Source: a virus. Taken from it: a DNA stretch of 29,970 nucleotides. The stretch spans positions 1-29,970 of the IMG/VR virus record IMGVR_UViG_3300008110_000635; one strand, 5' to 3'. The position numbers and the translations under genes are program-made. Below, one piece after another: positions 1-8,154 of the stretch. The stretch's first letter is position 1; each line of letters starts with the position of its first letter. The notes beneath the pieces were generated by a model. It was not told where the DNA came from. It made no database searches and saw nothing but the letters and a program-made list of their open reading frames with translations.

Positions 1-1248
1 GGTGTTGACAATGAGTCTCGTGATTCTGGACTTGCAATCTATTTTCAATCTCCAGCGTTTAGAAATAATGTGCGAACAAAGTTGATAACACGAGATGATG
101 TTATTGAAGCATACTCCAATCATTTTCAGCATGAACAAAACCTAAACAAAGAAGCAGTTTTGTCAATAAGCGGGTCAACTGGTCGGGGTTATTATTCTGC
201 TGGGAACGGTGGTTACGAAGAAGGCCAAAAAGGGCTATGGCAGATATTCAAAGAGCGCGGTCTTAGTGATACAGCAATCAGAAGAGAATTGCTTGACATG
301 GGATATACAGAAGCGCAAATAAATGTTGCCCGCGGCCAAGCGTCAATTGATTCACTGGCGACTCCTGGTGGAGACGCCAATAATGGCGCTGGTGGCGCAG
401 GTGGGCGAGGCGGCGGAGCAGGCACGGGCGGCGGTAGGCAGGGTGCAAATAGAAACGCTGGCGGCATCGCCGACAACGGATTGTTTGAATACATACCAGG
501 AGTAGTTTCAAGCATTCAAATTCAACGAAGTCGCAACATATTTGCAGATAATGCAACATCCGACAGAATTTACAGACAGGCAGACGATGCGTCTGATTTC
601 ATGCTTGAGCCACAAATGTTTCAAATATATGCAACAAGTTCAACAACTGGAGCGACAAACTACCAGTACAACCGTTTTGTTTTTGACCAAAAACCAAACG
701 AGGTAAACTACGCTGGACTCGGTGGAGATTGGGTGAGCGTAGACAGGAATGGTGGATTCTCGTTTGTTGACTGGAAAAAATTCCAGTTATTAACACTTTC
801 ATTTTCTTTTGTTATAGCAAATGAGGATGATGGTTTGTTAACCCATGTTGAAAAGAAGATTGAGACTTTGCGAAGAATCGCGCAAACACCATACCCAGTT
901 ACTTTTTACAACTTTGATGACATGTTCACATCGCAATTCAGGTATGACACTGGGAGCACCCCTCGCGGAGTTCAATTCGTAATAACAGATTTGTCAATTA
1001 CTGCGCAGCGCAGAAACTCTTTGATGCAGATAACGCGAGCGCAGGCAAACATCACATTGCAAGAATTCCCAATGGAAAAACAAGATTTGATATCAATGCC
1101 AAGGCTTGTTCATAGGCCACCTAATGTGCCTGGAGTGCCAACAGAGAATCCCCCAGCAAGTGAAAAACTGTTTAGCGATAACCTTTCAACTGGGTTTATT
1201 GACACAGCATGGCTAAACCCGCCACCCACAGAACCAGTGACACCATAA
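1..1248 (+). CDS. Phage tail/baseplate structural protein, 5' partial
   Basis: The frame is open from base 1, so the gene begins left of the window; 415 residues are visible and the GTG at 70 is internal. The visible part has a helical N-terminal segment (motif GLWQIFKERGLSD), a linker almost entirely of Gly, Ala, Arg and Asn (bases about 363-475), and a folded C-terminal domain. That domain has a beta-rich stretch, a helix around HVEKKIETLRRIAQTP and a late segment reading TDLSITAQRRN. This architecture resembles the tube/hub-connecting proteins encoded just before the hub gene in contractile tails (XkdN/XkdP or CIS-tube style), but I cannot name the family. The position directly before a D-like hub gene supports a baseplate role. 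The family assignment is inference. Confidence 0.6.
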   Translation, partial: GVDNESRDSGLAIYFQSPAFRNNVRTKLITRDDVIEAYSNHFQHEQNLNKEAVLSISGSTGRGYYSAGNGGYEEGQKGLWQIFKERGLSDTAIRRELLDMGYTEAQINVARGQASIDSLATPGGDANNGAGGAGGRGGGAGTGGGRQGANRNAGGIADNGLFEYIPGVVSSIQIQRSRNIFADNATSDRIYRQADDASDFMLEPQMFQIYATSSTTGATNYQYNRFVFDQKPNEVNYAGLGGDWVSVDRNGGFSFVDWKKFQLLTLSFSFVIANEDDGLLTHVEKKIETLRRIAQTPYPVTFYNFDDMFTSQFRYDTGSTPRGVQFVITDLSITAQRRNSLMQITRAQANITLQEFPMEKQDLISMPRLVHRPPNVPGVPTENPPASEKLFSDNLSTGFIDTAWLNPPPTEPVTP

Positions 1249-1265
1249 AGGGATGATGTAGATTT

Positions 1266-2483
1266 ATGGTAAATATTAAAACCGACGGAAGCGGTATTTC
1301 TTCACCGTTTGCAAATACAAGTCCGTCATTTGAAGACCTTTTGGCGAATCAACAAAAATTTGAAGTACAGGGTTCCCAGAGATTAGTTCCTTTGATTTTT
1401 GTGTATCCCGAAAAATCATTTATTACAACATTGCATAACAACATATTGTCCGTAAAAGTTAGTTTTACTCTTGATTCTGCATCTGCAATCACCTTTGATG
1501 TTGTTGACCCTGGGTTTGAAATGGCTCAAAGAAATTATTTCCAAGTCGGTCAAACTGTCATATACAAAAGTCAAAACATAAGGAATATTACAAAAACATC
1601 AATAGGTTTGGCTCCAGAGTACTGGGGATATCCGTTTGAGATTGCCGATGTCACATACGAACAGTCAAATGGCGCTTCACCAATAGTCAGAGTTCAGGCA
1701 TACACCAAGGCGATTCAACAAATGAAACGAGATAGAAAGCCTGGTGTTATAAAGGGCACAAGTAGTTCATTTGTTGAAAACGCAGCAAGAAAATATGGTC
1801 TTGATTTTATCGGACAGCAAACTTCAAAAACCGCAAATATAACAACTGCATCTGGAGACAAGCAGGCCGATTCGGTGTGGGATGTCATCAAGAGGATTGC
1901 GCAAGAAAATAAATTTGTTGTTTTTGAAGCAGATGGAATTTTATTTTTTGGAAGTCAAAAATGGCTACTACATAAATGGGGACTTGAAAGTTACAGTGCC
2001 CAAAAATGGCTTCCAAAGAAAACCAGATATGTCCAAGAGACTAGGTATCACTCCTACCTGACTTACCCACAAACGATTGACAACTCAACTGGAAGACCGT
2101 ACGACACATTCAAATTGCTACAACTTCCGACCATGCATAAATCAGAAAATGACCCGCATGAAACAGACGGGTCGTGTATTGTTGAAAGAACGAATGGCGT
2201 GCGCCTTCGTCCTGGAATGACAGCATTTGTTGGAAATGTTCCATTTTTAAATGGCAATTATTTAATAACATCAGTGGAGTACGAGGAACTTAGTCCTGAC
2301 CCAGTGAGCGTGCAATTTAGGACTCCAGAACTTACAGATAAAGAAATTAAAAATATTAAACAAATTGAAGTGGGCACCATCTACCCAGGGGCGATTGAAT
2401 TCCCTTCATCGTTTAATAATTTGCAAATTTCTGGTTCATACGGAACTTCTGGTTCACGGCAGACAAATTCCACTAGGTCTTAA
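1266..2483 (+). CDS. Baseplate hub protein (gpD / XkdQ / gp27-like)
   Basis: This 405-residue protein likely forms the central baseplate hub that carries the spike and joins the tail tube. Features seen: an N-terminal beta domain (LVPLIFVYPEKSF then VSFTLDSASAITFDVVDP), a middle segment with ARKYGLDFIGQ and SVWDVIKRIAQENKFVVF typical of late-control-D/XkdQ hubs, and a closing beta domain (RLRPGMTAFVGNVPFLNG, YLITSVEYEELSPDPVSVQF). Hub proteins of P2 D and PBSX XkdQ type are known to contain such a paired-domain fold with a 'residue KxG plus whole-domain repeat' layout. It lies 17 bases after the preceding stop and just before the OB-fold spike gene, which is the standard order. The ribosome binding site is weak (AAAGGG well upstream of the ATG). 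Confidence 0.75.
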   Translation: MVNIKTDGSGISSPFANTSPSFEDLLANQQKFEVQGSQRLVPLIFVYPEKSFITTLHNNILSVKVSFTLDSASAITFDVVDPGFEMAQRNYFQVGQTVIYKSQNIRNITKTSIGLAPEYWGYPFEIADVTYEQSNGASPIVRVQAYTKAIQQMKRDRKPGVIKGTSSSFVENAARKYGLDFIGQQTSKTANITTASGDKQADSVWDVIKRIAQENKFVVFEADGILFFGSQKWLLHKWGLESYSAQKWLPKKTRYVQETRYHSYLTYPQTIDNSTGRPYDTFKLLQLPTMHKSENDPHETDGSCIVERTNGVRLRPGMTAFVGNVPFLNGNYLITSVEYEELSPDPVSVQFRTPELTDKEIKNIKQIEVGTIYPGAIEFPSSFNNLQISGSYGTSGSRQTNSTRS

Positions 2484-2494
2484 TCGGAGACAAT

Positions 2495-2821
2495 ATGCAA
2501 AACGATATTCATCTTGGCAGAGCAGTTTCTTACCCAGCGAACCTGGGTGGAGTTTTCGTTGGAACCGTTGTATCTGCATCTAGCGGTTTGCCATCAGTCA
2601 GGATTAGCGCTCTAGGCGACATTGTCTATAAAGATGTAAGTTTTGCTGGTCGCACCAACACATATGTGCTGTCTGCTGGGGATGAGGTTTTATGCACATT
2701 CGTTGATAATTCAACGGAACGAATATTCATAATAGGAGTCGTGTCAAAAAAACAAGATGTATTTGTCAGCAAAGCAGAGTTTGACGCTCTGGTGCTGAGG
2801 GTTGAAGCGCTTGAGCCATAA
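2495..2821 (+). CDS. Baseplate spike / assembly protein V-like (OB-fold)
   Basis: This small protein of 108 residues has an OB-fold style core. The key stretch reads VRISALGDIVYKDVSFAG then LSAGDEVLCTFVDNS and RIFIIGVV, which matches the pattern of gpV/gp5 OB domains: a conserved Asp-Glu-Val turn followed by a hydrophobic strand and a GVV end. The last 20 residues (KAEFDALVLRVEALEP) look like a short trimeric coiled coil. In P2/Mu-type baseplates this protein sits under the hub as the cell-puncturing spike. It is shorter than classical gpV, with no visible beta-helix needle or lysozyme domain. A GGAGA motif precedes the ATG. It is placed between the hub and the gp25-like gene, the usual neighbourhood. 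Confidence 0.7.
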   Translation: MQNDIHLGRAVSYPANLGGVFVGTVVSASSGLPSVRISALGDIVYKDVSFAGRTNTYVLSAGDEVLCTFVDNSTERIFIIGVVSKKQDVFVSKAEFDALVLRVEALEP

Positions 2822-2853
2822 TTCCGTTGTGGGATACTGTGTGAGGTGAACTT

Positions 2854-3150
2854 ATGAACATATTAAAATTTCCATTATCGTTTGACAATGATGGCAGTAT
2901 TACAAAACTGCCAGAGTATTCAGACGCATTTTTTAAGCAGTTGATAAGTTTTTGTGTTCTCACTGAACCTGCGTCACTCCCGTTAACGCCAGATTTTGGT
3001 GTTTACGACCCATCATTTTCACGAATCTCTCCAGAAAAACTTGCTTTATCCGCTTCAAAATTTATTCCAGAAGTACAAATTCAATCGCTCGGTGGAACGA
3101 TTGGTGCTGGCGACGGAGTGATTTCAATTAAATTTGTATACAATAGATAG
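2854..3150 (+). CDS. Baseplate wedge protein, gp25/W-like
   Basis: A 98-residue protein with the length and layout of the GPW/gp25 family. It has an N-terminal segment, a central TEPASLPLTPDFGVYDPSF motif (the family has a conserved 'G-E-R...P-x-F-G' type turn here, seen only in part), then a helix and a C-terminal strand pair ending in SIKFVYNR. gp25 forms part of the wedge ring that nucleates sheath polymerisation. A good Shine-Dalgarno (GAGGTGA) lies a few bases before the ATG. It is followed 8 bases later by the J-like gene, as in P2 (V-W-J). The assignment rests on size, motif and synteny. Confidence 0.65.
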   Translation: MNILKFPLSFDNDGSITKLPEYSDAFFKQLISFCVLTEPASLPLTPDFGVYDPSFSRISPEKLALSASKFIPEVQIQSLGGTIGAGDGVISIKFVYNR

Positions 3151-3158
3151 GAAAAAAA

Positions 3159-3965
3159 ATGACAATTGATTTTTCTCAGTATGTTGACCTTCGGCCTCTT
3201 GATGTTCAACCAGCGGATATTTATTTAGATTCAATTGCTATTGCACGCACCGTATTGCCTGATTTTTCGCTAAGAGTCGGAACGCCAGAAGATGCAATGT
3301 TCCAGGCAATTGCCTACATGACAGCACTAAATGTTGGCGCAATCAACAGAATCCCCAACTCATTGATGATGGGTATTACAAAGTTGCTGGGAGCACCAGT
3401 AGACGAAGGAACCCGTGCAACACTCACGGCACAAATCACTGCAATTTCAACAAGTGGAGCAACGATTCCAGCAAGCACAATTCTCGCTTATGAATTGGTT
3501 CAAAACGACCAGGTGGTTCAGTACTTGTACTATACGGACGAAATCCTTGTGATTCCAGCCGTCGGAATAAACGACCCTCTGCCAACTGGCACGGTTTCTT
3601 GCACATCGGTGACGATTGGTCTGGTGCCAGATGTAAGCGTGGACGATAATTTGGTTGTTTTGTCCTATGACCAATCAATTTATTCCGCTAAATGCAGTGG
3701 TGATTTCACTAATGGCACAAGCATGGAATCAACAAGTGACTTTTTGTCTCGTGCAACCACATACATAGAGTCGCTATCCCGTGCGCATGCAACCAAAAAT
3801 CAACTTCAAAGTTTTTTGCTTTCTGCATACCCAGACTTGATTACGCGGGCAAGGGTATACGACTTGACCGACTCTACTGGTCTGCTTGATGTTGAGGAAG
3901 CATCGGTTCCTGGGTATGTCACCATTTATGCGTATGGTCAAAATCGCTTCTTGACACAACCGTAG
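3159..3965 (+). CDS. Baseplate J/gp6-like wedge protein, 5' part (frame broken)
   Basis: The first 268 residues of a baseplate J-like wedge protein. It opens with a helical N-terminus (PEDAMFQAIAYMTALNVGAINRIPNSL, split here for length) that has the character of gp6/J proteins, then the conserved LLGAPVDEGTRATLTAQI region with pore-like beta strands, then SRAHATKNQLQSFLLSAYPDLI and VPGYVTIYAYGQNRF. It then meets a stop (TAG at 3963) where the family should continue. The missing continuation is found in the -1 frame immediately downstream (LDTTVEELAPQIIGNM), so this entry and the next are one gene. J proteins polymerise around the hub and attach fibres. The stop is not at a natural domain end. 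Confidence 0.75.
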   Translation: MTIDFSQYVDLRPLDVQPADIYLDSIAIARTVLPDFSLRVGTPEDAMFQAIAYMTALNVGAINRIPNSLMMGITKLLGAPVDEGTRATLTAQITAISTSGATIPASTILAYELVQNDQVVQYLYYTDEILVIPAVGINDPLPTGTVSCTSVTIGLVPDVSVDDNLVVLSYDQSIYSAKCSGDFTNGTSMESTSDFLSRATTYIESLSRAHATKNQLQSFLLSAYPDLITRARVYDLTDSTGLLDVEEASVPGYVTIYAYGQNRFLTQP

Positions 3966-4462
3966 AGGAATTAGCGCCTCAAATTATTGGGAACATGGTT
4001 GAAATTTTCAGTCCGTTGAATTGTCAGTACACTGAAGAAAAATTGCGCTATAACAGCGTATTAAATGCAATACAAATAAACTCTCAAGTTGTGCATGTGT
4101 CTTCACTTAGCATCGGGTTCACGAGTACAGCAACAATAACCAACGCTGTGGTTTCTGGCGCAAGTGTGACATACACGGCAAACAATAATTTTACCGTTGG
4201 TCAAACTGTCACCGTTACTGGAATAACTCCAAGCGGATTGAACATTTCCAACAAAGTGATTACGGCTAGAACTGCAACAAACTTCACTGTTGGTGCTTCT
4301 GGCGGAGCGAGTGGAACATATGGTTCTGGGGGAACGGCTACAGTAACCCTTCCTGGATGGAGCGGAGTAAGCGGAAGCGACCTTCTCTACGACAAGAAGG
4401 GGACTCTGCTGCAATTAACCGAAGAGAGTATCTCGCTTACTCTAGAGGCTTATGTGAATTAG
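3950..4462 (+). CDS. Baseplate J/gp6-like protein, 3' part in the -1 frame, with Ig-like insert
   Basis: Continuation of the J-like gene in another frame. Readable coding begins at about 3950 (LDTTVEELAPQ), with the first ATG at 3995. It has the family's late segment TEEKLRYNSVLNAIQ, then SQVVHVSSLSIGF, and finally GSDLLYDKKGTLLQLTEES, typical of the J C-terminus ending in a strand. Between these lies a foreign-looking stretch of about 70 residues rich in Thr, Val, Gly and Asn (NNFTVGQTVTVTGITPSG), which resembles Ig-like add-on modules in phage structural proteins. The part before FSPLN also seems shorter than I would expect for the family. The next gene starts 2 bases after this stop. Confidence 0.65.
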   Translation, partial: LDTTVEELAPQIIGNMVEIFSPLNCQYTEEKLRYNSVLNAIQINSQVVHVSSLSIGFTSTATITNAVVSGASVTYTANNNFTVGQTVTVTGITPSGLNISNKVITARTATNFTVGASGGASGTYGSGGTATVTLPGWSGVSGSDLLYDKKGTLLQLTEESISLTLEAYVN

Positions 4463-4463
4463 T

Positions 4464-5663
4464 ATGGCGTACCAGCAAATTACAAATAATTTAATTTCCC
4501 AAAACAACAGGCTTGAATCAAGAATCCTGTCCAACGATAACATTCTGCAAAATGTTAGCCCAACCAATTATTCACATGGGTGGACATTTACGAATGCGGT
4601 TGTTTCCGTTGTCTCTGGTGAGTACATACACCCACTGCAATATTCTTTTGAGATACTTCCAGTAGAAGAGCACCTCCCAGTTGTTATTGAGTTAAACAAT
4701 TTTACGGTCTCATCCGAAATTCTTGAAAACAATTTGGTTCAATTTCATGCACGGGTTAAGTGCGAAAGAAAAGTAATTGCTGCGACCCTGTTGACTGACG
4801 AAAATGGCTCATCATCAACTCACTCAACAGAAACCTTTCCTGGGAGTTGGTCAACCATATGGTCTAGCCAACTATCCGTTTCCAGCACTAATCCATCGGA
4901 ATTTTCAGTTTCCATAAGCGTGACTGGACATAGCGGTTCAAAAATGTATTTGACACTTCCAGTTTTGGTTAACGATGGTGGTTTTTACAATAACCCATTT
5001 GTTCAAAACGCAAGAAGAAATCTTCCATCATTTATGTGGGACATGGATAAAGAGCAGTCTTATCCGCAATACCCTTATTTCAAAATGATTCATGCGTTGA
5101 CATATTATGCTGGAATAGCAAGCCAAATGTCTTCAAATTTTTACAGGTTTTCACAAAGTGAAATATCTGCTCAATTTGGCAACTCCACGCCGTGGGCAAG
5201 CAGCATTTTGGTTGACGCAGATTATGTAAATAGCGAATATCAAACTTGGCTTGCACAATTTATTGGCGCAAAATTGGTAAAAAGCATTACATACAGCGGG
5301 AATGAACTAGTTGCAGACTCAGATGAATTTGCTCGTTGGCAACTCAATAATGCATACTTTGGACGCGAGGCTGGAACAAGAGAAGCACTAACAAATACGG
5401 TTAAGCAGATTTTGACTGGGAATAAAGTTGTTTATATATTCCCAGGAGGAACATCATTTACGGTAAATGTCTACACACTTACAGACGAAACGCCTGGGGT
5501 CACTAATCCTGGAGACACGAGTCAGGAAGTTTTGGCATTTGCGGAGTTGACAAGGCCACTCGGTTTTGCATTGAACCACGAAGTATTTACTGAATTGCCG
5601 CTAATTCTTGATAGCGAAGAATATGCGGTACTTGACTATTCCGTTCTTGGTTCTGGTGCTTAA
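4464..5663 (+). CDS. Tail protein I-like baseplate protein
   Basis: This 399-residue protein follows J directly, where P2-type tails encode gpI. The N-terminal 175 residues look like an added beta-sandwich (Ser/Thr-rich strands). From about residue 185 the protein becomes gpI-like: LPSFMWDMDKEQ, a helix YFKMIHALTYYAGIASQM, then YQTWLAQFIGAKL. Next comes GREAGTREALTNTVKQILTG, the motif that in this family precedes the paired strands before a closing AELTRPLGFALNHEVF. Known gpI proteins link the wedge to the tail fibres. The length is about twice that of P2 gpI because of the N-terminal addition. The start follows GAGG about 15 bases upstream. Assignment is from pattern and synteny. Confidence 0.6.
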   Translation: MAYQQITNNLISQNNRLESRILSNDNILQNVSPTNYSHGWTFTNAVVSVVSGEYIHPLQYSFEILPVEEHLPVVIELNNFTVSSEILENNLVQFHARVKCERKVIAATLLTDENGSSSTHSTETFPGSWSTIWSSQLSVSSTNPSEFSVSISVTGHSGSKMYLTLPVLVNDGGFYNNPFVQNARRNLPSFMWDMDKEQSYPQYPYFKMIHALTYYAGIASQMSSNFYRFSQSEISAQFGNSTPWASSILVDADYVNSEYQTWLAQFIGAKLVKSITYSGNELVADSDEFARWQLNNAYFGREAGTREALTNTVKQILTGNKVVYIFPGGTSFTVNVYTLTDETPGVTNPGDTSQEVLAFAELTRPLGFALNHEVFTELPLILDSEEYAVLDYSVLGSGA

Positions 5664-5681
5664 ACAATGGTAAAATTGTTT
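5662..5681 (+). other. Short AT-rich hairpin before the holin gene
   Basis: A 7-bp inverted repeat (AAACAAT / ATTGTTT) with a 6-base loop lies between the end of the I-like gene and the holin. It is AT-rich and thus weak, and only a short T run follows. It could be an inefficient terminator or a regulatory hairpin that includes a GTAAAATTG element. Pairing is seen directly; function is inference. Confidence 0.3.
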
Positions 5682-5700
5682 TAGAAGAAATGGAGAACTC

Positions 5701-5916
5701 ATGAGCACTAAATTCATTAAAGAGTCAATTGAGCAGGCTTTAAAAACATTCATCACCGCCTATCTAGGTGCATGGATTGCTGCTGGTTCAGATTTTGACG
5801 CTCTTGTTGACTCGGCGACCTTGAAGGTTGGAGTCGTCGCCCTGGCGGCGTCCATTGCGATGAGCATGGGCCTGAAGAAGGTTGGACCAAATAAGGATTC
5901 CTCAAGCGTCTTGTAG
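5701..5916 (+). CDS. Holin, r1t-like, two membrane helices
   Basis: A 71-residue protein with two hydrophobic segments (about residues 14-29 and 41-58) separated by a short acidic loop (SDFDALVDSATL) and a charged C-terminus. The phrase ALKTFITAYLGAWIAAG and the overall size match r1t-type holins, a family common in phages of Gram-positive hosts including actinobacteria. Holins form lesions in the inner membrane so that endolysin can reach the wall. A GGAGA Shine-Dalgarno sits 7-8 bases before the ATG. It is isolated: no endolysin is recognisable on either side within the window, so the lysis enzyme must be elsewhere. Some small two-helix membrane proteins are not holins, hence moderate confidence. 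Confidence 0.6.
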   Translation: MSTKFIKESIEQALKTFITAYLGAWIAAGSDFDALVDSATLKVGVVALAASIAMSMGLKKVGPNKDSSSVL

Positions 5917-5923
5917 TCATTCC

Positions 5924-5943
5924 TGCTGCCAGCAATGGCAGTA
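5924..5943 (+). terminator. Candidate hairpin terminator after the holin gene
   Basis: Immediately after the holin stop, TGCTGCC pairs with GGCAGTA around a 6-base loop (7-bp stem with one G-U). There is no T-run behind it, so it is a poor intrinsic terminator and may only be an RNA structure. The region to the next start (5944-5986) holds an AGGAG ribosome binding site and nothing else I recognise. Confidence 0.3.
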
Positions 5944-5986
5944 TTGGCTTACAATTGGGGCGCGGGAAATTTAGGAGCGCGCATCT

Positions 5987-6361
5987 ATGCTTGCAGGAAC
6001 TTACAACATAACTTGTCAGCAGGGGTCAACTTTTACGCGCATGATAACAATGCGCTACCCAGACCCAGAATCCCCTCCAGCAGACCCAACTTACTTGCTG
6101 TACGACTTGTCGGGATACGAGGCACGGATGCAGGTGCGGCGTACGGTTGACTCACCCTCTGCTCTTTTGGAACTCTCAACAGATGATGGAAGCATTAGTT
6201 TGGGTGGAGAAGACGGAACAATAGAATTATTTATAAGCGCCGAAGATACAGCGCTTCTTACGAGTTCTGGCGTCTACGACCTGGAAATAATTTCTGGCAC
6301 TGGAGTAGTAAGCAGGGTTCTGCAGGGTCAATGGCGCCTGTCTGCCGAGGTGACGCGATGA
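5987..6361 (+). CDS. Conserved phage structural protein, fibre-operon start (hypothetical)
   Basis: A 124-residue protein of a type often found at the head of fibre operons in tailed phages. It has an early strand (TYNITCQQGSTFTRMITMR), a Pro-rich loop, then YEARMQVRRTVDS, a beta-hairpin region with repeated acidic turns, and the characteristic ending GVYDLEIISGTGVVSRVLQGQWRLSAEVTR. The ending resembles BppU-like/baseplate upper or fibre-adaptor N-terminal domains, which are beta-sandwiches docking fibres to the baseplate. The start is fixed by AGGAG 9 bases upstream. The stop TGA overlaps the next ATG (ATGA at 6358). Function is inferred from context only. Confidence 0.55.
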   Translation: MLAGTYNITCQQGSTFTRMITMRYPDPESPPADPTYLLYDLSGYEARMQVRRTVDSPSALLELSTDDGSISLGGEDGTIELFISAEDTALLTSSGVYDLEIISGTGVVSRVLQGQWRLSAEVTR

Positions 6362-6669
6362 CAGCAGTCAACTCCGTGCCAAACCAGGTCATCGTTGAAG
6401 ACCTGGTCATTGATGTAAATGTTGACGAAGAGGTCCCAAGTCTAGTAACCATCACCGCCACTCCTAGAGCAATAATTCGCCGTCACATACATACTCAAGG
6501 AAGCGCTTCTTCAGTATGGACTATAAACCATACCCTTGGAGGATATCCATCGGTCATGGTCGTGGATTCGGGAAAAAGCGTCGTTGTTGGCGACATTTCA
6601 TATGTAAGCAACGAACAAATTGTAGTAAACTTTAGTTCTGCGTTCTCTGGATATGCCTACCTCACTTAA
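6358..6669 (+). CDS. Small tail-fibre/adhesin-type protein
   Basis: The best start is ATG 6358, inside an ATGA overlap with the previous gene and behind GAGGTGA; a GTG/ATG further upstream in the same frame (6331) would overlap more and lacks this signal. The 103-residue product has an N-terminal acidic strand region (VIVEDLVIDVNVDEEVPS). Its C-terminal half carries the motif SSVWTINHTLGGYPSVMVVDSGKS, shown here in part, followed by VVNFSSAFSGYAYLT. That 'WTINH-LG-x-P-x-V-x-V-D-S' pattern and the terminal 'SGYAYL' are recurrent in phage fibre tips and host-contact proteins. Likely part of a fibre complex with the following gene; exact role unknown. Confidence 0.6.
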   Translation: MTAVNSVPNQVIVEDLVIDVNVDEEVPSLVTITATPRAIIRRHIHTQGSASSVWTINHTLGGYPSVMVVDSGKSVVVGDISYVSNEQIVVNFSSAFSGYAYLT

Positions 6670-6678
6670 GGATTACTC

Positions 6679-8154
6679 ATGGCAATGAAATTTGTTACAA
6701 ATCTTGATATCAATCAAAATCAACTCCTCAATGTAACTTTTGAGAAGTTGGCTACCGACCCATCAAGTGGCAACTTTGAGGGTCGCCTTATCTACAACAC
6801 CACCACAGACACCGTCAAGGTGTATACAGGTAGTGCTTGGAAGTCTTTGCCGCACACCCTTTCTGCTGGTGGTTCACACACTGATGCGCTAACCATAAGC
6901 GAGTCTAATGGCACCGTAACTCTGACTCTTAATTTGGCTGATACGGATAGTGCTGGTCTTATGCCAGCCGCAATGTGGCAGATGCTCACAGATGCAACAG
7001 ATGACGCAACCGCCAGCAAACTCGTTAAAAGAGATGCAAACGGTAACGCAAAAGTTGCCGACCCAACAGATAATGCTCACATTGCCACCAAGGGTTATGT
7101 AGACGCTGCTCGTCAAGGTCTTGATGTCAAGGCATCAGTAAGAGTTGCCTCTGTTGCTCCAGTGGCAATCGCTTCGGCACTTGAAGCAGGCGACATTATT
7201 GATGGAGTCACACTTGCTGAAGGCGACCGCGTTCTTCTCAAAAACCAGAGCACGGCATCTGAAAACGGTATTTATGTAGTGGTTGCTTCTGGTGCGGGTG
7301 CGGCTTCTCGTGCACCTGACGCCGACACATCAGCAAAAGTCACCACAGGAATGTTCACCTTCGTTGCTGAAGGTACGGTAAACGGAGACAACGGTTTTGT
7401 TCTCACAACAAACGACGCAATTACTCTTGGAACAACAGGGTTAACTTTTGTTCAGTTCTCAGGTGCTGGTCAAGTTATTGCTGGCGCTGGTCTCACAAAG
7501 AGCGGAAACACGATTGATGTAGTTGGTACAGCAGACCGCATTACAGTTAATGCTGATTCTGTAGACATTGCGTCAACATATGTTGGTCAATCAACAATCA
7601 CAACACTTGGAACGGTTACTACTGGTACTTGGGACGCAACAACGGTTGCGGTGACTGCTGGTGGTACTGGAGTTGAGTCGTTTACCGACAACGGCGTTGT
7701 TTATGGTAACGGAACAAGCGCACTTGATGTAACTGCCGCTGGGACTGAGTACCAAGTACTTCAGGCTGGCTCTGGTGGAGTTCCTGCCTTCGGTGCTGTA
7801 AACCTTGCTCAATCTGCTGCCGTAACTGGACAACTGCCGATTGCAAACGGCGGTACCAACGCAAGCACAGAAGCGACTGCACGGACGAACCTTGCCGCTG
7901 GCGGAACTCAGGGTGCTGGAGTATCCACCCCATCGCTTACACGAAAAGTTACAAAAGCAGTAGGCAACGGCGTAGACACATCATTTACTCTTGTTCATGC
8001 CTTCAATACTCGCGAAGTAATGATTCAGGTTTACGATTCAAGCAACTATGACACCGTAATTGCTGACACCGTAAGGACAGATGCTAATACCGTAACGATT
8101 TCGTTCTCGGTTGCCCCATCGTCAAGTGCATATACAGTTGTTGTAATCGGTTAA
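6679..8154 (+). CDS. Tail fibre protein
   Basis: A 491-residue fibre. Residues 1-60 form a short attachment region (LIYNTTTDTVKVYTGSAWKS). Residues 136-145 hold IATKGYVDAA, a phrase typical of phage tail fibres. Residues about 150-260 form a common fibre module, recognised by EGDRVLLKNQSTASENGIYV and closing GTTGLTFVQF. A long Thr/Gly/Ala-rich beta shaft follows, with GTGVESFTDNGVVYGNG and NGGTNASTEATARTNLAAGG, and a C-terminal knob (TSFTLVHAFNTREVMIQVYDS) that resembles tip domains. The same LLKNQ module recurs in the fibre ending at 13404. It starts 9 bases after the previous gene. A host-receptor or shaft role is expected. Confidence 0.75.
   Translation: MAMKFVTNLDINQNQLLNVTFEKLATDPSSGNFEGRLIYNTTTDTVKVYTGSAWKSLPHTLSAGGSHTDALTISESNGTVTLTLNLADTDSAGLMPAAMWQMLTDATDDATASKLVKRDANGNAKVADPTDNAHIATKGYVDAARQGLDVKASVRVASVAPVAIASALEAGDIIDGVTLAEGDRVLLKNQSTASENGIYVVVASGAGAASRAPDADTSAKVTTGMFTFVAEGTVNGDNGFVLTTNDAITLGTTGLTFVQFSGAGQVIAGAGLTKSGNTIDVVGTADRITVNADSVDIASTYVGQSTITTLGTVTTGTWDATTVAVTAGGTGVESFTDNGVVYGNGTSALDVTAAGTEYQVLQAGSGGVPAFGAVNLAQSAAVTGQLPIANGGTNASTEATARTNLAAGGTQGAGVSTPSLTRKVTKAVGNGVDTSFTLVHAFNTREVMIQVYDSSNYDTVIADTVRTDANTVTISFSVAPSSSAYTVVVIG

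Noticed and set aside
200-300. GLWQI in the first protein as a lysozyme motif
   Set aside because: No catalytic Glu or other domain parts are around it; it lies in a plain helix (GLWQIFKERGLSD).
3938-3953. Programmed -1 frameshift in the J-like gene
   Set aside because: TCAAAAT and CTTCTTG lie at the right register but neither fits X-XXY-YYZ; no strong stem-loop follows by eye. Kept only as an alternative to a sequence lesion.
5935-6150. A frame reading AYNWGAGNL, like the GH24 lysozyme phrase
   Set aside because: It overlaps the well supported gene at 5987, lacks a ribosome binding site and has no other lysozyme residue; taken as chance.
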